64,000 nucleotides of DNA from Rhizobiaceae bacterium (GCA_025698895.1 JAILWO010000001.1:1337001-1401000), one strand, 5' to 3'. Shown: positions 18,168-27,111, counted from the first letter of the stretch. Made by a program: numbers and translations. Notes: generated by a model from the sequence alone, not told the origin.

Positions 18168-20062
18168 TCAGAAGCCTCGATCTTCTCCTCGATCTCTTCC
18201 TCGCGATCCTCAAGGATCCACCAGGAATCGATATCCACCCCGATATAGGCCGGCTGGGGCTCGGGAATGCCGAACTTGTCCCAATAGGCGACCCATATCT
18301 CGGGCCGGTGCCACTGCGGGACGACGTAATAGTTCCACAACAGCACGCGATCGAGCGCACGCGTGGCCGCGACCAGATCCTCGCGGTCGGTCGCGAAAAT
18401 CACCCGCTCCACCAGTTCGTCGACGACGGGGTTCTTGATGCCCATCAGGTTGCGCGAGCCGGGCGCGTCGGCCGCGGCCGAACTCCAGAAGTCGCGCTGC
18501 TCGTTGCCCGGCGATTGCGACTGGGCGAATTGCGACGTCACCATCTCGAACTCGAAGGCCCTGACGCGGTTCACGTACTGGCTCGGATCGACGATGCGCA
18601 GCGAGGCGTCGATGCCGATCTTGCGCAGGCTCTGGATGTAGGAGCCGGCGATGATCTCCGACGTCGGGTTGGCGCCGAGGAACTCGATCCGGAAGGGCTC
18701 GCCCGTCTCCTTGTTGACCATCTGACGGCCGCGGATTTCCCAGCCGGCCTCGTTCATCAGCGCGACGGCCTCGCGCAGATAGTTCCGTTCGGCCTGCGGA
18801 CTGTCATAGACCGGCAGCTTGAATTCCTCGGTGAAGAGCTCAGGCGGAAGTTCGTCTCGATACTTCTCGAGGATCTCCAGTTCCTTGCCTTCCGGCAGTC
18901 CGCTGGAGGCAAGTTCCGAATTCTCGAAATAGCTGTCCGTGCGCGTGTTGAGGCCGTAGAAGAGGGTGCGGTTCATCGTCTCGAAATCGAGCGCCAGCGT
19001 CAGCGCCTTGCGAACCCGGCGGTCCTGGAAACGCTCCAGTCGCTGGTTCATGACGAATCCCTGCATGGGTTCGGCGCGCTCGGTCGGAAACACCTTCTTG
19101 ATGACGTCGCCGGCCTCGAAGGCGGGGAAATTATACTCGGTGGCCCAGCGGCGCGAACTGTTCTCGATCTGGACGTCCTCGATGCCGCCCTTGATGAAGG
19201 CCTGCCAGGCGGCGTTCTCGTCCTGGATGTAGACATACTTCTTGGTAGCGAAATTATGCCGGCCGACATTCACGGGAAGGTCGGCGCCCCAATAGTCCTC
19301 GACGCGGGTCCACACGATTTCCGAACCGGGCCGAGCCCGCTCTATCCGATAAGGACCGCTGCCGAGCGGCCGCTCCAGGGTGGGCTTGGTGATGTCGCGT
19401 TGCCGGCCCTGTGCGTCTTCGCCGGTCCACCAGTGCTTCGGCAGGACGGCCAGGTCGCCCATGATGTGGGGAAGCTCGCGATTGCCGGTCTGGTCGAAAC
19501 GGAACTCGACCTCCCGCTCCGACAGGGCGACGGCTTCCGTCACATTGCCGAAATAGCGATTGTAGATCGGGCTGTTCTCCTTCAGCACCTCGAAGGACCA
19601 CACCACGTCGTCGGCGGTGATCGGTTCGCCGTCATGCCAGCGCGCATCCGGATTGATGCGGTAGGTCGCGGACGAATAGTCCTCGGGATATTTGAACGCA
19701 TCGGCGATCAGCGCATGGCTCACGCCCGGCTCGTCGGTCGATTGCTGCATCAGCGTGTCGTAGAGGTCGCCGCCGAACGAACCCAGACCGGCGGCGGGGC
19801 TGCCGCGCACGATGAACGGATTGAAGCTGTCGAAAGTACCCGGCACGGCGCTGTTGAAGGTTCCGCCTTTGGGAGCGTCCGGATTGACGTAGTCGTAATG
19901 CTTGAAATCCTCGCCATACTTGGTGCTGTCGATGAGCGAGGAAGAGGTGCGCCATTCCTCCTGCGCGGTGGCGAAACCGGCGAAACCAAGAACGAAACTG
20001 ACAGAAAGGGCGGCAGCGGCCAGGGTCGACATGGTGGACATGCGCGGCTTCGCTCCCGTCAT
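18164..20062 (-). CDS. yejA: Peptide ABC transporter substrate-binding protein, first copy (YejA-like, Sec-type signal)
   Basis: A 632-residue periplasmic binding protein opening the yej operon. A Sec signal with a hydrophobic core (LAAAALSVSFVLGFAGFATAQ) is followed by 'YGEDFKHYDYVNPDAPKGG' and 'WHDGEPITADDVVWSFE', the family-5 signature. The open frame reaches 20095, but ATG 20062 sits about eight bases after AGGAGAG, the best ribosome-binding site. The C-terminus is highly charged ('EDREEEIEEKIEASE'). Translation is coupled to the second binding protein by a four-base overlap. Confidence 0.9.
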   Translation of the reverse strand: MTGAKPRMSTMSTLAAAALSVSFVLGFAGFATAQEEWRTSSSLIDSTKYGEDFKHYDYVNPDAPKGGTFNSAVPGTFDSFNPFIVRGSPAAGLGSFGGDLYDTLMQQSTDEPGVSHALIADAFKYPEDYSSATYRINPDARWHDGEPITADDVVWSFEVLKENSPIYNRYFGNVTEAVALSEREVEFRFDQTGNRELPHIMGDLAVLPKHWWTGEDAQGRQRDITKPTLERPLGSGPYRIERARPGSEIVWTRVEDYWGADLPVNVGRHNFATKKYVYIQDENAAWQAFIKGGIEDVQIENSSRRWATEYNFPAFEAGDVIKKVFPTERAEPMQGFVMNQRLERFQDRRVRKALTLALDFETMNRTLFYGLNTRTDSYFENSELASSGLPEGKELEILEKYRDELPPELFTEEFKLPVYDSPQAERNYLREAVALMNEAGWEIRGRQMVNKETGEPFRIEFLGANPTSEIIAGSYIQSLRKIGIDASLRIVDPSQYVNRVRAFEFEMVTSQFAQSQSPGNEQRDFWSSAAADAPGSRNLMGIKNPVVDELVERVIFATDREDLVAATRALDRVLLWNYYVVPQWHRPEIWVAYWDKFGIPEPQPAYIGVDIDSWWILEDREEEIEEKIEASE

Positions 20063-20153
20063 ACGCTCTCTCCTCATCCTGTGTCCGACCGGCAATCTAG
20101 CGGTCCAGCGCCGATTGAAAACCGGGTTGGCGCAATAAAGGGCGCGGAGACGA

Positions 20154-20180
20154 AAAAAGCCGGGTCAAACCCGGCTTTTT
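20154..20180. terminator. Bidirectional intrinsic terminator between cytochrome c and yejA genes
   Basis: A perfect 12-bp stem (20154-20165 with 20169-20180) with A-tract on one side and T-tract on the other, and a 3-base loop. The symmetry would terminate transcripts from either side; its functional target is the end of the cytochrome gene, which stops at 20205 on the minus strand. Confidence 0.85.
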
Positions 20181-20204
20181 CGTGGTGACTGTATTACTAT
20201 TTCG

Positions 20205-21092
20205 TCATTCGTCGGCTGGCCGGGGCTCTTCTTCGGCGCCCTCGTCGGCCTCGCCCGGCTGATCCGCGCCGGCTTCGCCGTCCTGGGGCGTGGCCGCTTC
20301 ACCGTCAGTCTCGCCCAGGTCGCCGTCGGGAGACGCCTCGGCGCCGGGTTCCTGCGGCGCGCCTTCCGGGGAGGCCGCATCGGCGGGAGCGGGTGCGTCC
20401 TCGGCCTGCGGAGGTGCGGCGCCTTCCTGTTCGGCCGCGCCGTCATCGGCCTGGCTGCCTTCCTCGGCGGCTTCGTCACCCTGTGCGGCGTCGCCCTCTT
20501 CCCCGGCGGCAGCCTCCTCGCCCTGTTCGGCCGGCGCGGCTTCCGGCAACGGTGCCGGAGAGGCCGACAGCGTGTTGAGATACGCCAGAATGTCGGCCAG
20601 ATCCTGGGGGTTCTTCAGTCCTGCGAAGCTCATGGCGGTCCCCGGGACCAGCCCCTTGGGCGACTGCAGGAAATGGGTGAGGTGGTCGAAGTCCCAATGG
20701 ACGGAGCCGCCTTGCGAAAATTCCGTCATCGGACCGGAATAGGAGAAGCCTTCATGCGAGGCGACCGGACGATCGATGACGCCGTAGAGATTGGGACCGA
20801 TCTTGTTGGCGCCGCCCTCCTCGACGGTATGGCAGGCGGCGCAGCGCCGGAACAGGCCTTCGCCGGCCGACGGATCGGCGTCGGCCAGGAGCGGGAAGAC
20901 ATCCTGCGTGATGTCGGCCTCCTCGGCGCCACCGTCACCGCCACCTTCGGGTTCGATCGCCGCGATCGCGTAGCCCGGCTGTTCGGGCGCTTCGCTGTGG
21001 AACAGGGCGTCACCGATCAGGCTGACCGAGAACACGACGAAGACCGTACCCAGCGCGGCCCCGATCAGCTTGTTCAGTTCAAAGGAATCCAT
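20205..21092 (-). CDS. Membrane-anchored c-type cytochrome with long acidic Ala/Glu/Pro tail
   Basis: A 295-residue protein. An N-terminal membrane anchor (about 8-30) precedes one cytochrome c domain (about 70-175) with heme motif CAACH at 84-88 and likely Met ligand at 154 in PGTAMSFAGL. It resembles CycM, the anchored cytochrome that feeds aa3 oxidase in Bradyrhizobium. Residues 181-295 form a low-complexity tail of Ala, Glu, Pro, Gly and Asp, much longer than in CycM (about 184 residues) and strongly acidic. It stands alone, with 190 bases of non-coding DNA upstream and a terminator downstream. Confidence 0.85.
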   Translation of the reverse strand: MDSFELNKLIGAALGTVFVVFSVSLIGDALFHSEAPEQPGYAIAAIEPEGGGDGGAEEADITQDVFPLLADADPSAGEGLFRRCAACHTVEEGGANKIGPNLYGVIDRPVASHEGFSYSGPMTEFSQGGSVHWDFDHLTHFLQSPKGLVPGTAMSFAGLKNPQDLADILAYLNTLSASPAPLPEAAPAEQGEEAAAGEEGDAAQGDEAAEEGSQADDGAAEQEGAAPPQAEDAPAPADAASPEGAPQEPGAEASPDGDLGETDGEAATPQDGEAGADQPGEADEGAEEEPRPADE

Positions 21093-21283
21093 GGTCGAGG
21101 CGCTCCGTGGCGGACAGCGGTCAATGGCTTGAGCGGATTGGCGAGACGACGCCTGGAGCGCGCCGCCGCCCGCGAATTGGCGCGGAAACTAGTTTTTTTG
21201 CCCCCGACGCGCAACATGATTGAGTACGCGTTGCGTGAGACGTTTTGACACCTGCCGAAGCGCGATACGAGACCTTCACCGGT

Positions 21284-22219
21284 TCAATCCGCCATCGCCC
21301 AGGCGCGGATCAGATGCGTCGCGATCGCCCCGGAAGGGGGTATCATGATGCCGTCTCCCCGCCCTTCGAGGATTGCGAGCGTTTCATCGCGCGAGAACCA
21401 GCGGCAGTCCTCCAGTTCGGCGTCGCGGACGATTTCCGTGCCGAGCGCCTCTCCGAAGCATCCGATCATCAGCGAATGTGGAAACGGCCATGGCTGGGAC
21501 GCATGATAGGCGACGCGGCCGACCGGGATGCCGGCCTCCTCGCGCGTTTCGCGCCTGACGGCGTTCTCGATCGTTTCTCCGGGCTCGATGAAGCCGGCCA
21601 GGCACGAATACATGCCCGGCGGGAAATGCGGGCTGCGCCCCATCAGGCAGTGCGTCCGCGTCACCGTCAGCATGATCGCGACCGGGTCGGTGCGGGGAAA
21701 ATGCTGCGTCTGGCAGCCGGTGCAGACCCGCTTGTAGCCGCCGGCGCGTGGCTCGGTCGGCTGGCCGCAGCGACCGCAGAAGCGGTGGGTCTGGTGCCAG
21801 GCCAGCAGTGCCGCCCCCTGCGCCAGCGCCCCGAGGCCAGCGGCGTCCAGCAGACCCTGGACATGGACCGACCGGTAGTCGATCGCCTTGAGGCCCTCGG
21901 GCAGGTCATCCGGCTCCAGCCCGCCCGGCACGGCCAGAACGGGTCCGTTTCCATCGCGGCCCAGGAGGACGGCCCTGTCGAGCCGGCAGACCAGGGCGTT
22001 CGCGTCGTCGAGCCCGAAGCGGCAATCGAAGCCCGCGCCGTTGGCGCGCAGCACTATCCTGCCTCCCTTCATCACCAGCAGCCTCGCGGCCGGATCGGCC
22101 AGCGCCCGCTCGACCGCATCGTCGGCGCGGGCTTCGGAGAGGGTGTCGATCCTGTTGCCCGCGAAGCCGACGAAATGGCTTGGTTCGCGGTCGGGCGCGT
22201 CGAAGAGGCTGAAAGGCAT
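21284..22219 (-). CDS. nudC: NAD-capped RNA hydrolase / NADH pyrophosphatase NudC
   Basis: A 311-residue Nudix hydrolase that cleaves NAD(H) and NAD caps on RNA to NMN plus AMP. A zinc ribbon with CGRCG and CTGC near 138-160 precedes the Nudix box GFIEPGETIENAVRRETREE near 210-230 and the NudC-specific array SQPWPFPHS near 242. All three are needed for a confident NudC call and all are present. It is 11 bases downstream of the HIT gene and co-oriented with it, a pair often conserved in rhizobia. Confidence 0.93.
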   Translation of the reverse strand: MPFSLFDAPDREPSHFVGFAGNRIDTLSEARADDAVERALADPAARLLVMKGGRIVLRANGAGFDCRFGLDDANALVCRLDRAVLLGRDGNGPVLAVPGGLEPDDLPEGLKAIDYRSVHVQGLLDAAGLGALAQGAALLAWHQTHRFCGRCGQPTEPRAGGYKRVCTGCQTQHFPRTDPVAIMLTVTRTHCLMGRSPHFPPGMYSCLAGFIEPGETIENAVRRETREEAGIPVGRVAYHASQPWPFPHSLMIGCFGEALGTEIVRDAELEDCRWFSRDETLAILEGRGDGIMIPPSGAIATHLIRAWAMAD

Positions 22220-22230
22220 GCGGGAAAGGC

Positions 22231-22671
22231 TCAGTGTCTGAGGTCGGTGTCGTCCAGCGAACGGCGGATGTTCTCAATGAACTGGTGAAGGTCCTCGCGC
22301 CGATAGGGTTCGCGCGCGCCATGGCCCCAGACCGGCCCGGGCCAGCCGGCATCGCGCTCATTGCGGGCCACGACGTGGAAGTGAAGCTGACGCACCACAT
22401 TGCCGAGCGCGCCGGTGTTGATCTTGAGGCAGCCGCTGGCCCGCTTGAGCGCCTGCGCGACCAGATTTACCTCGAAGGTCAGCATGGCCTGGTCGAGCGG
22501 CGTCAGGTCATGAACCTCGACGGCGCCGGGACGCTGCGGGATAAGGATCAGCCATGGCCAGCGCCGATCGTCCATCGCCCGTAGCTCACACATGCCGAGC
22601 CACAGCACATGCGCTGAATCCGCCTCGAGCCGCGCATCGAGCGCGAACCCGGTGATCCCTGCCGCAGCCAT
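22231..22671 (-). CDS. HIT-domain protein with a Gln-for-His change in the triad
   Basis: A 146-residue HIT-superfamily protein, expected to bind or hydrolyse nucleotides. The triad region reads RQLHFHVVAR near residue 97: the usual H-x-H-x-H is Q-x-H-x-H, keeping the last two histidines. ATG 22671 is preceded by AGGA at seven bases and gives a start 'MAAAGITGFALDARLEAD'; ATGs at 22677 and 22704 are alternatives. A 'WPGPVWG' phrase follows the triad. It is co-oriented with nudC, and its start faces the SRP RNA gene. Confidence 0.85.
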   Translation of the reverse strand: MAAAGITGFALDARLEADSAHVLWLGMCELRAMDDRRWPWLILIPQRPGAVEVHDLTPLDQAMLTFEVNLVAQALKRASGCLKINTGALGNVVRQLHFHVVARNERDAGWPGPVWGHGAREPYRREDLHQFIENIRRSLDDTDLRH

Positions 22672-22806
22672 GGACATTTCCTGCCTCTGCGCGATGGCGC
22701 CCATTCGTTCTTGTATGGTGGAGAGGCTAGGACGCCGGCAAGCTCGTCGCAAGCGCTACCTTCGGTGCCGATGCGCAATTCGCGCGTTGAGCGGGTGGCG
22801 CGGCCC

Positions 22807-22835
22807 TTGCTTTTGGCGCCGCGATTGCCGATATG
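22807..22835 (+). promoter_or_regulatory. Candidate promoter of the SRP RNA gene
   Basis: TTGCTT at 22807-22812 and GATATG at 22830-22835 are spaced by 17 bases. The transcription start predicted seven bases downstream falls at about 22842, exactly where the RNA's base-paired 5' end begins. The -10 is imperfect, but the positional match supports it. Confidence 0.5.
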
Positions 22836-22841
22836 GGGGAT

Positions 22842-22937
22842 GGGAGGTTGGCGGTGGACGAGCCACTCGCCAACCGGGTCAGGTCCGGAAGGAAGCAGCC
22901 CTAACGAGCCACGGCACGGGTCACGTGCCAGCCTCCC
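22842..22937 (+). ncRNA. ffs: Signal recognition particle RNA, small bacterial type (4.5S)
   Basis: About 96 bases containing the invariant SRP domain IV core, AGGTCCGGAAGGAAGCAG, with the GGAA tetraloop and the adjoining asymmetric loop. The ends close on themselves: 22842-22852 (GGGAGGTTGGC) pairs with 22927-22937 (GCCAGCCTCCC) with one G-U pair. It binds Ffh and targets membrane proteins to FtsY. The position just upstream of dnaX is common in alphaproteobacteria. Exact ends are inferred from pairing. Confidence 0.93.
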
Positions 22938-23022
22938 GCCTCTGTCGCCGAAGTCCCGTTCCGCAAGCGAGGGACGTGGCCCGCGCCGGCAGGGAATCTC
23001 GGCCGCCAGAACGGGAAGCGCA

Positions 23023-24837
23023 ATGAGCGAGGCCGGACAGAACGGGCGCGAGACCGCGCAATCGTCCGGCGGGTACCGGGTGCTGGCGCGCAAGTATCGT
23101 CCCAGGAGTTTTTCGGACCTGATCGGACAGGAGCCGATGGTCCGCACCCTTACCAATGCGTTCGAGGCCGACCGTATCGCGCAGGCCTGGATGCTAACGG
23201 GCGTGCGCGGCGTCGGCAAGACGACCACCGCCCGCATCCTGGCGCGCGCGCTCAACTACAAGACGGAGACGGTCGACCGGCCCTCGGTCGCTTTCGACGG
23301 GCTAGGCGAACACTGCCAGGCGATCATGGAAGGCCGCCATGTCGACGTGATCGAGATGGATGCCGCCTCCCACACCGGCATCGACGATATCCGCGACATC
23401 ATCGAACAGGTCCGCTACGCGCCGGTCTCGGCGCGCTACAAGGTCTACATCATCGACGAGGTCCACATGCTCTCGACGCAGGCCTTCAACGGTCTGCTGA
23501 AGACGCTGGAGGAGCCGCCGCCGCATGTGAAGTTCATCTTCGCCACGACCGAGATCCGCAAGGTGCCGATCACGGTCCTGTCGCGCTGCCAGCGTTTTGA
23601 TCTCCGGCGCATCGATGCCGGCCTGATCGCGGCTGACCTGGCGCGCATCGGCGCGCTTGAAGGCGTCGAGGCCGAGAAGGAGGCGCTGACCATGATCGCC
23701 CGCGCCGCCGAGGGCTCGATGCGTGACGCCCAGTCGATCTTCGATCAGGCGATCGCGCATTCGGCCGGCAAGGTCACCGCCGAGACGGTACGCGACATGC
23801 TGGGACTCGCCGATCGCGCTCGTGTGATCGACCTGTTCGAGAAGCTGATGAGCGGCGACATCGCGGGGGCGCTGGAGGAATTCCGCGACCAGTACGACGC
23901 CGGTGCCGATCCCGCCGTGACGATGACCGACCTGGCGGAATTCTGTCATCTGGTGACGCGCATGAAGTTCGTCCCCTCGGCCGCGGCCGATGCCTCGCTG
24001 ACCGAGGAGGAACGGCGGCGCGGCGGCGAATTCGCCGGAAAGCTGCAGGTGCGCGTCCTGTCGCGGACGTGGCAGATGCTGCTCAAGGCAATCTCGGAGG
24101 TCGACGATGCCGCAAGGCCGGCCACGGCCGCCGAGATGGCGCTGATCCGCATCGCTCATGCGGCCGACCTGCCGACGCTCGACGAGGCGATCCGGATGGC
24201 CACTGATGCCAAATCCGCCGGGGACGGTGGCGGGGCGCGGTCGCGATTTTCATCTTCCGACGGCGGCGGTGCGGCCTCGGTCCGAGGCCCGTCGGCGGTA
24301 TCTTCCGGCGGTGCGGCCGCACGGCGCATGCCGGAAGCCGAAGGCGAGACGGCGCCGCTCGCCCGGCTCCGCCAGGAACCGGAGGCAGCCGTCCCGGTTG
24401 CCTCCCTGGAAGACATCGTGGCGCTTGCCGAAAGGCATCGCGACATCAAGCTCAACGTCTCCGTCAAGCAGTATGTCCGGCTGGTGCGGATCGAGCCGGG
24501 CCAGCTCGTGATCGGCCTTGCCGAGAACGCGCCCGGTTCCCTGCCGACCGAACTGTCGACACGGCTGCGGGAATGGACCGGCCGCAACTGGCTGGTCTCC
24601 CTGTCGCGCGACGAGCCGGGCCAGCGGACGCTGGCCGAGCAGGAGGCCGGCAAGCGGGAAAGCGCGCTCCTCGACGCCCGCTCCGATCCCACCGTGGCGG
24701 CCTATCTCGCCCGCTTTCCCGGCGCGAAGATCATCGACGTCCGCATTCCCGAGGCCGCCGCCGACAAGGAACTTGAAATCGAGATCGAGGCACAGGCGGC
24801 CGCGGCGCCTGACGAGATCGACGAAGACGGCGACTGA
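23023..24837 (+). CDS. dnaX: DNA polymerase III subunit gamma/tau
   Basis: A 604-residue clamp-loader ATPase. It begins 'YRVLARKYRPRSFSDLIGQEPMVRTL', has Walker A GVRGVGKTTTARILA near 60-75, and 'YIIDEVHMLSTQAFNGLLKTLEEPP' near 145-170. The zinc module of E. coli DnaX has four cysteines; here only one remains near residue 98, so it is likely lost. A Gly/Ser/Ala-rich linker (about 390-450) separates the ATPase core from a tau-like C-terminal region. I see no slippery A-rich heptamer that would produce a short gamma form. ybaB follows 21 bases downstream. Confidence 0.96.
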   Translation: MSEAGQNGRETAQSSGGYRVLARKYRPRSFSDLIGQEPMVRTLTNAFEADRIAQAWMLTGVRGVGKTTTARILARALNYKTETVDRPSVAFDGLGEHCQAIMEGRHVDVIEMDAASHTGIDDIRDIIEQVRYAPVSARYKVYIIDEVHMLSTQAFNGLLKTLEEPPPHVKFIFATTEIRKVPITVLSRCQRFDLRRIDAGLIAADLARIGALEGVEAEKEALTMIARAAEGSMRDAQSIFDQAIAHSAGKVTAETVRDMLGLADRARVIDLFEKLMSGDIAGALEEFRDQYDAGADPAVTMTDLAEFCHLVTRMKFVPSAAADASLTEEERRRGGEFAGKLQVRVLSRTWQMLLKAISEVDDAARPATAAEMALIRIAHAADLPTLDEAIRMATDAKSAGDGGGARSRFSSSDGGGAASVRGPSAVSSGGAAARRMPEAEGETAPLARLRQEPEAAVPVASLEDIVALAERHRDIKLNVSVKQYVRLVRIEPGQLVIGLAENAPGSLPTELSTRLREWTGRNWLVSLSRDEPGQRTLAEQEAGKRESALLDARSDPTVAAYLARFPGAKIIDVRIPEAAADKELEIEIEAQAAAAPDEIDEDGD

Positions 24838-24858
24838 ACACGCTAGCGAGGATATCCG

Positions 24859-25182
24859 ATGAAGGACCTGATGAGCCTTATGGGCAAGGCCAGGGAAATG
24901 CAGGCGAAATTCCAGGAGATGCAGGAAGAGATCGCCTCGATGGAAGTCTCCGGCCAGTCCGGCGGCGGGCTGGTGTCGGTCACGCTGACGGGCAAGGGCG
25001 AGATGAAAAGCCTGAAGATCGATCCCTCGCTCTTTCGCGAGGACGATGTCGAGATCCTGGAAGACTTGATCCTGGCCGCCCACAACGAAGCGAAGGCGAA
25101 GGCCGAGACGGCCATGCAGGAAAAGACGCGCGAACTCACCGCCGGCATGCCGATTCCGCCCGGCATGAAGCTGCCCTTCTGA
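24859..25182 (+). CDS. YbaB/EbfC family nucleoid-associated protein
   Basis: A 107-residue small DNA-binding protein with the family pattern '[24 protein letters not shown]' followed by a central beta region and C-terminal '[11 protein letters not shown]'. YbaB/EbfC dimers bind DNA in a tweezer-like manner. It lies between dnaX and recR-linked genes, the standard dnaX-ybaB-recR context, although a methyltransferase and a GNAT gene interrupt the last junction here. The start ATG follows GAGGATATCCG. Confidence 0.93.
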   Translation: MKDLMSLMGKAREMQAKFQEMQEEIASMEVSGQSGGGLVSVTLTGKGEMKSLKIDPSLFREDDVEILEDLILAAHNEAKAKAETAMQEKTRELTAGMPIPPGMKLPF

Positions 25183-25189
25183 GGCCTTG

Positions 25190-25915
25190 ATGTCCGAGCC
25201 CGCGCGCAAATGGAGCGAGACCGAAAGCGAGACCTATCGCTCGCTGGCCGAGGTCGCCGTGCCCGAGCGCGAGCGCCAGCGTGACGCCATCGTGGAACTG
25301 GCCCTCTCCGGGCCGGCGACCGGTCCCGTGCTCGACCTGTGTTGCGGCGAGGGACTGCTCTCAGAGGCCATTCTCGACGCAGACCCCGCGGTGCAGGTGC
25401 TTGCCTTCGATGGGTCCGACAGCATGCTGACCGAGACCGCGAGTCGCTGCGACGCCGCCCGGCTCACGACGCGCAGGATCGATCTGGCCGGCAGCGAGTG
25501 GCGCCGCTTCGATCGGCCGCTTCGCGCGGTGGTCTCGTCATTGGCCGTCCACCATCTGGACGGCGGCCAGAAGCGCGCTCTGTTCCAGGACCTTGGCGCG
25601 GCGCTCACACCCGGCGGCGTCTTCGTGCTGGCGGACGTGGTCCTGCCGGCTTCCGATGAAGGTTTCAGGCTCGCCGCCCGTCATTTCGACGAGGAGGCAA
25701 GGCGCCGTTCGCTCGCCATCCGCGGCGACCTCTCGGGCTTCGATCTTTTCGAGCGGGAGCAGTGGAACTGCTTCGCGGACGGCGCCTTCGACGACATCGA
25801 CAGACCTTCGACCATCGTGGACCATATCGACTGGCTGCGCCAGGCGGGCTTCATCGCTGTCGACCTGCACTGGATGATCGCCGGGCACGCGTTGTTCAGC
25901 GCTCGCAGGCCATAG
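25190..25915 (+). CDS. Class I SAM-dependent methyltransferase
   Basis: A 241-residue Rossmann-type methyltransferase. The SAM-binding motif I appears as VLDLCCGEGLLSEAIL near residue 45, motif II 'VLAFDGSDSML' near 68, and 'SSLAVHHLDGGQKRALFQDL' near 115-135, followed by 'ALTPGGVFVLADVV'. Substrate is unknown; the fold is shared by small-molecule and quinone-type methyltransferases. The ATG at 25190 starts seven bases after the ybaB stop; an in-frame TTG precedes it at 25187. It ends three bases from the convergent GNAT gene. Confidence 0.82.
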   Translation: MSEPARKWSETESETYRSLAEVAVPERERQRDAIVELALSGPATGPVLDLCCGEGLLSEAILDADPAVQVLAFDGSDSMLTETASRCDAARLTTRRIDLAGSEWRRFDRPLRAVVSSLAVHHLDGGQKRALFQDLGAALTPGGVFVLADVVLPASDEGFRLAARHFDEEARRRSLAIRGDLSGFDLFEREQWNCFADGAFDDIDRPSTIVDHIDWLRQAGFIAVDLHWMIAGHALFSARRP

Positions 25916-25918
25916 CGC

Positions 25919-26419
25919 TTACGGCAGCGCGCGTTCCATCTCGATTGCCGGCAGCGTGACCGGTCCCATGGCCACCTCGATCATGCGCAAGCGTCGAAAC
26001 CCGGCCGCTTCGTAGAACCGTTCGGCCGGCAGCGTAGCCTGGCTCATCATCCGGATGATGCCGGCGGAGGTCGCCTGCGCCAGGCAGTGGCGCAGAAGGG
26101 CCGCCGCCACACCTTTGCGGACATGATCGGGATGTGTCGCGAAATGGCGGATATGGCCGACCCCTTCGATGATGCCGGCGCCTCCGGGTATTTCCCTGGT
26201 CCAGCCGCCGCAGCCCGCGATCTGCCCCCCAATATCGGCGATGTAGTAGGTGCCCGAGGCCAGAAGCGTGGGATTGGCCTTTGACATGAAGGGTAGCGCG
26301 GCCTTCAGCTTGGCCGATTCGTAGGAGCCGTCGTCCAGTGACCGGTAGGATGCCGCGATGAGTTCCGTCAGCGCCGCCTCATCGGACGGTACGGCAACCC
26401 GGATTGAAATGGCGTCCAT
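25919..26419 (-). CDS. GNAT family N-acetyltransferase
   Basis: A 166-residue GNAT-fold enzyme. The acetyl-CoA loop is visible as 'HIRHFATHPDHVRKGVAAALLRHCLAQA', with the pyrophosphate-binding 'RKGVAAAL' near residue 105, and the C-terminal 'ERFYEAAGFRRLRMIEVAMG' motif. The acceptor is unknown. The open frame extends to 26482; ATG 26419 follows GAGGTCGCGG and removes a tail unlike the family. It is inserted on the opposite strand between ybaB-linked genes and recR. Confidence 0.8.
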   Translation of the reverse strand: MDAISIRVAVPSDEAALTELIAASYRSLDDGSYESAKLKAALPFMSKANPTLLASGTYYIADIGGQIAGCGGWTREIPGGAGIIEGVGHIRHFATHPDHVRKGVAAALLRHCLAQATSAGIIRMMSQATLPAERFYEAAGFRRLRMIEVAMGPVTLPAIEMERALP

Positions 26420-26502
26420 CCGCGACCTCATCCCTGCGGCTTTTCTGGATCGGGAATAAGCCGTCCCTTCCTTGACCAACATGGATACTCTAAATCGGGT
26501 CG

Positions 26503-27111
26503 ATGTCGACCAAACGAATCGCAGGCCCCGAGATCGAGCGCCTGATCCAGTTGCTGGCCAAGGTGCCGGGGCTGGGGCCGCGCTCGGCGCGCCGCGCGGC
26601 GCTGCATCTGGTTAAACGCCGCGACCAGTTGCTGGAACCGCTTGCCTCCGCCTTCGCCGAGGCCGCCGAAAAGGTCAGGATCTGCTCGGTCTGCGGCAAT
26701 GTCGACACGGTCGATCCCTGCACGATCTGCACCGATCCGCGCCGTGATGACGGTCTGCTGATCGTCGTGGAGGATGTCGGCGACCTGTGGGCGCTGGAGC
26801 GCGCCGGCGCGATGAATGCGCGCTATCACGTGCTCGGCGGAACGCTGTCGCCGCTCGACGGCATCGGGCCGGACAAGCTCAATATCGCGGGGCTGGTCGA
26901 GCGGGTGGCAGCCGGCGGCGTCGGTGAGGTGATCCTCGCCGTCAACGCGACCGTCGACGGCCAGACCACCGCACACTATATCACCGACCAGCTTTCCGGA
27001 TTCGACACGCGGGTGACCCGTTTGGCGCATGGGGTGCCGGTCGGCGGCGAACTCGACTATCTCGACGAGGGAACGCTGGCGGCCGCGCTCAGGTCGCGAA
27101 CCGCGTTCTGA
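26503..27111 (+). CDS. recR: Recombination mediator RecR
   Basis: A 202-residue ring-forming protein that works with RecF and RecO in gap repair. Helix-hairpin-helix '[22 protein letters not shown]' near 12-33, the C4 zinc finger CSVCGN...CTIC near 60-75, and the Toprim domain with '[29 protein letters not shown]' near 85-115 occur in the standard order. The length matches the family (about 200). Confidence 0.97.
   Translation: MSTKRIAGPEIERLIQLLAKVPGLGPRSARRAALHLVKRRDQLLEPLASAFAEAAEKVRICSVCGNVDTVDPCTICTDPRRDDGLLIVVEDVGDLWALERAGAMNARYHVLGGTLSPLDGIGPDKLNIAGLVERVAAGGVGEVILAVNATVDGQTTAHYITDQLSGFDTRVTRLAHGVPVGGELDYLDEGTLAAALRSRTAF

Noticed and set aside
23023-24837. Programmed frameshift in dnaX giving a gamma subunit
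   Set aside because: No A-rich slippery heptamer with a downstream hairpin was seen in the frame.
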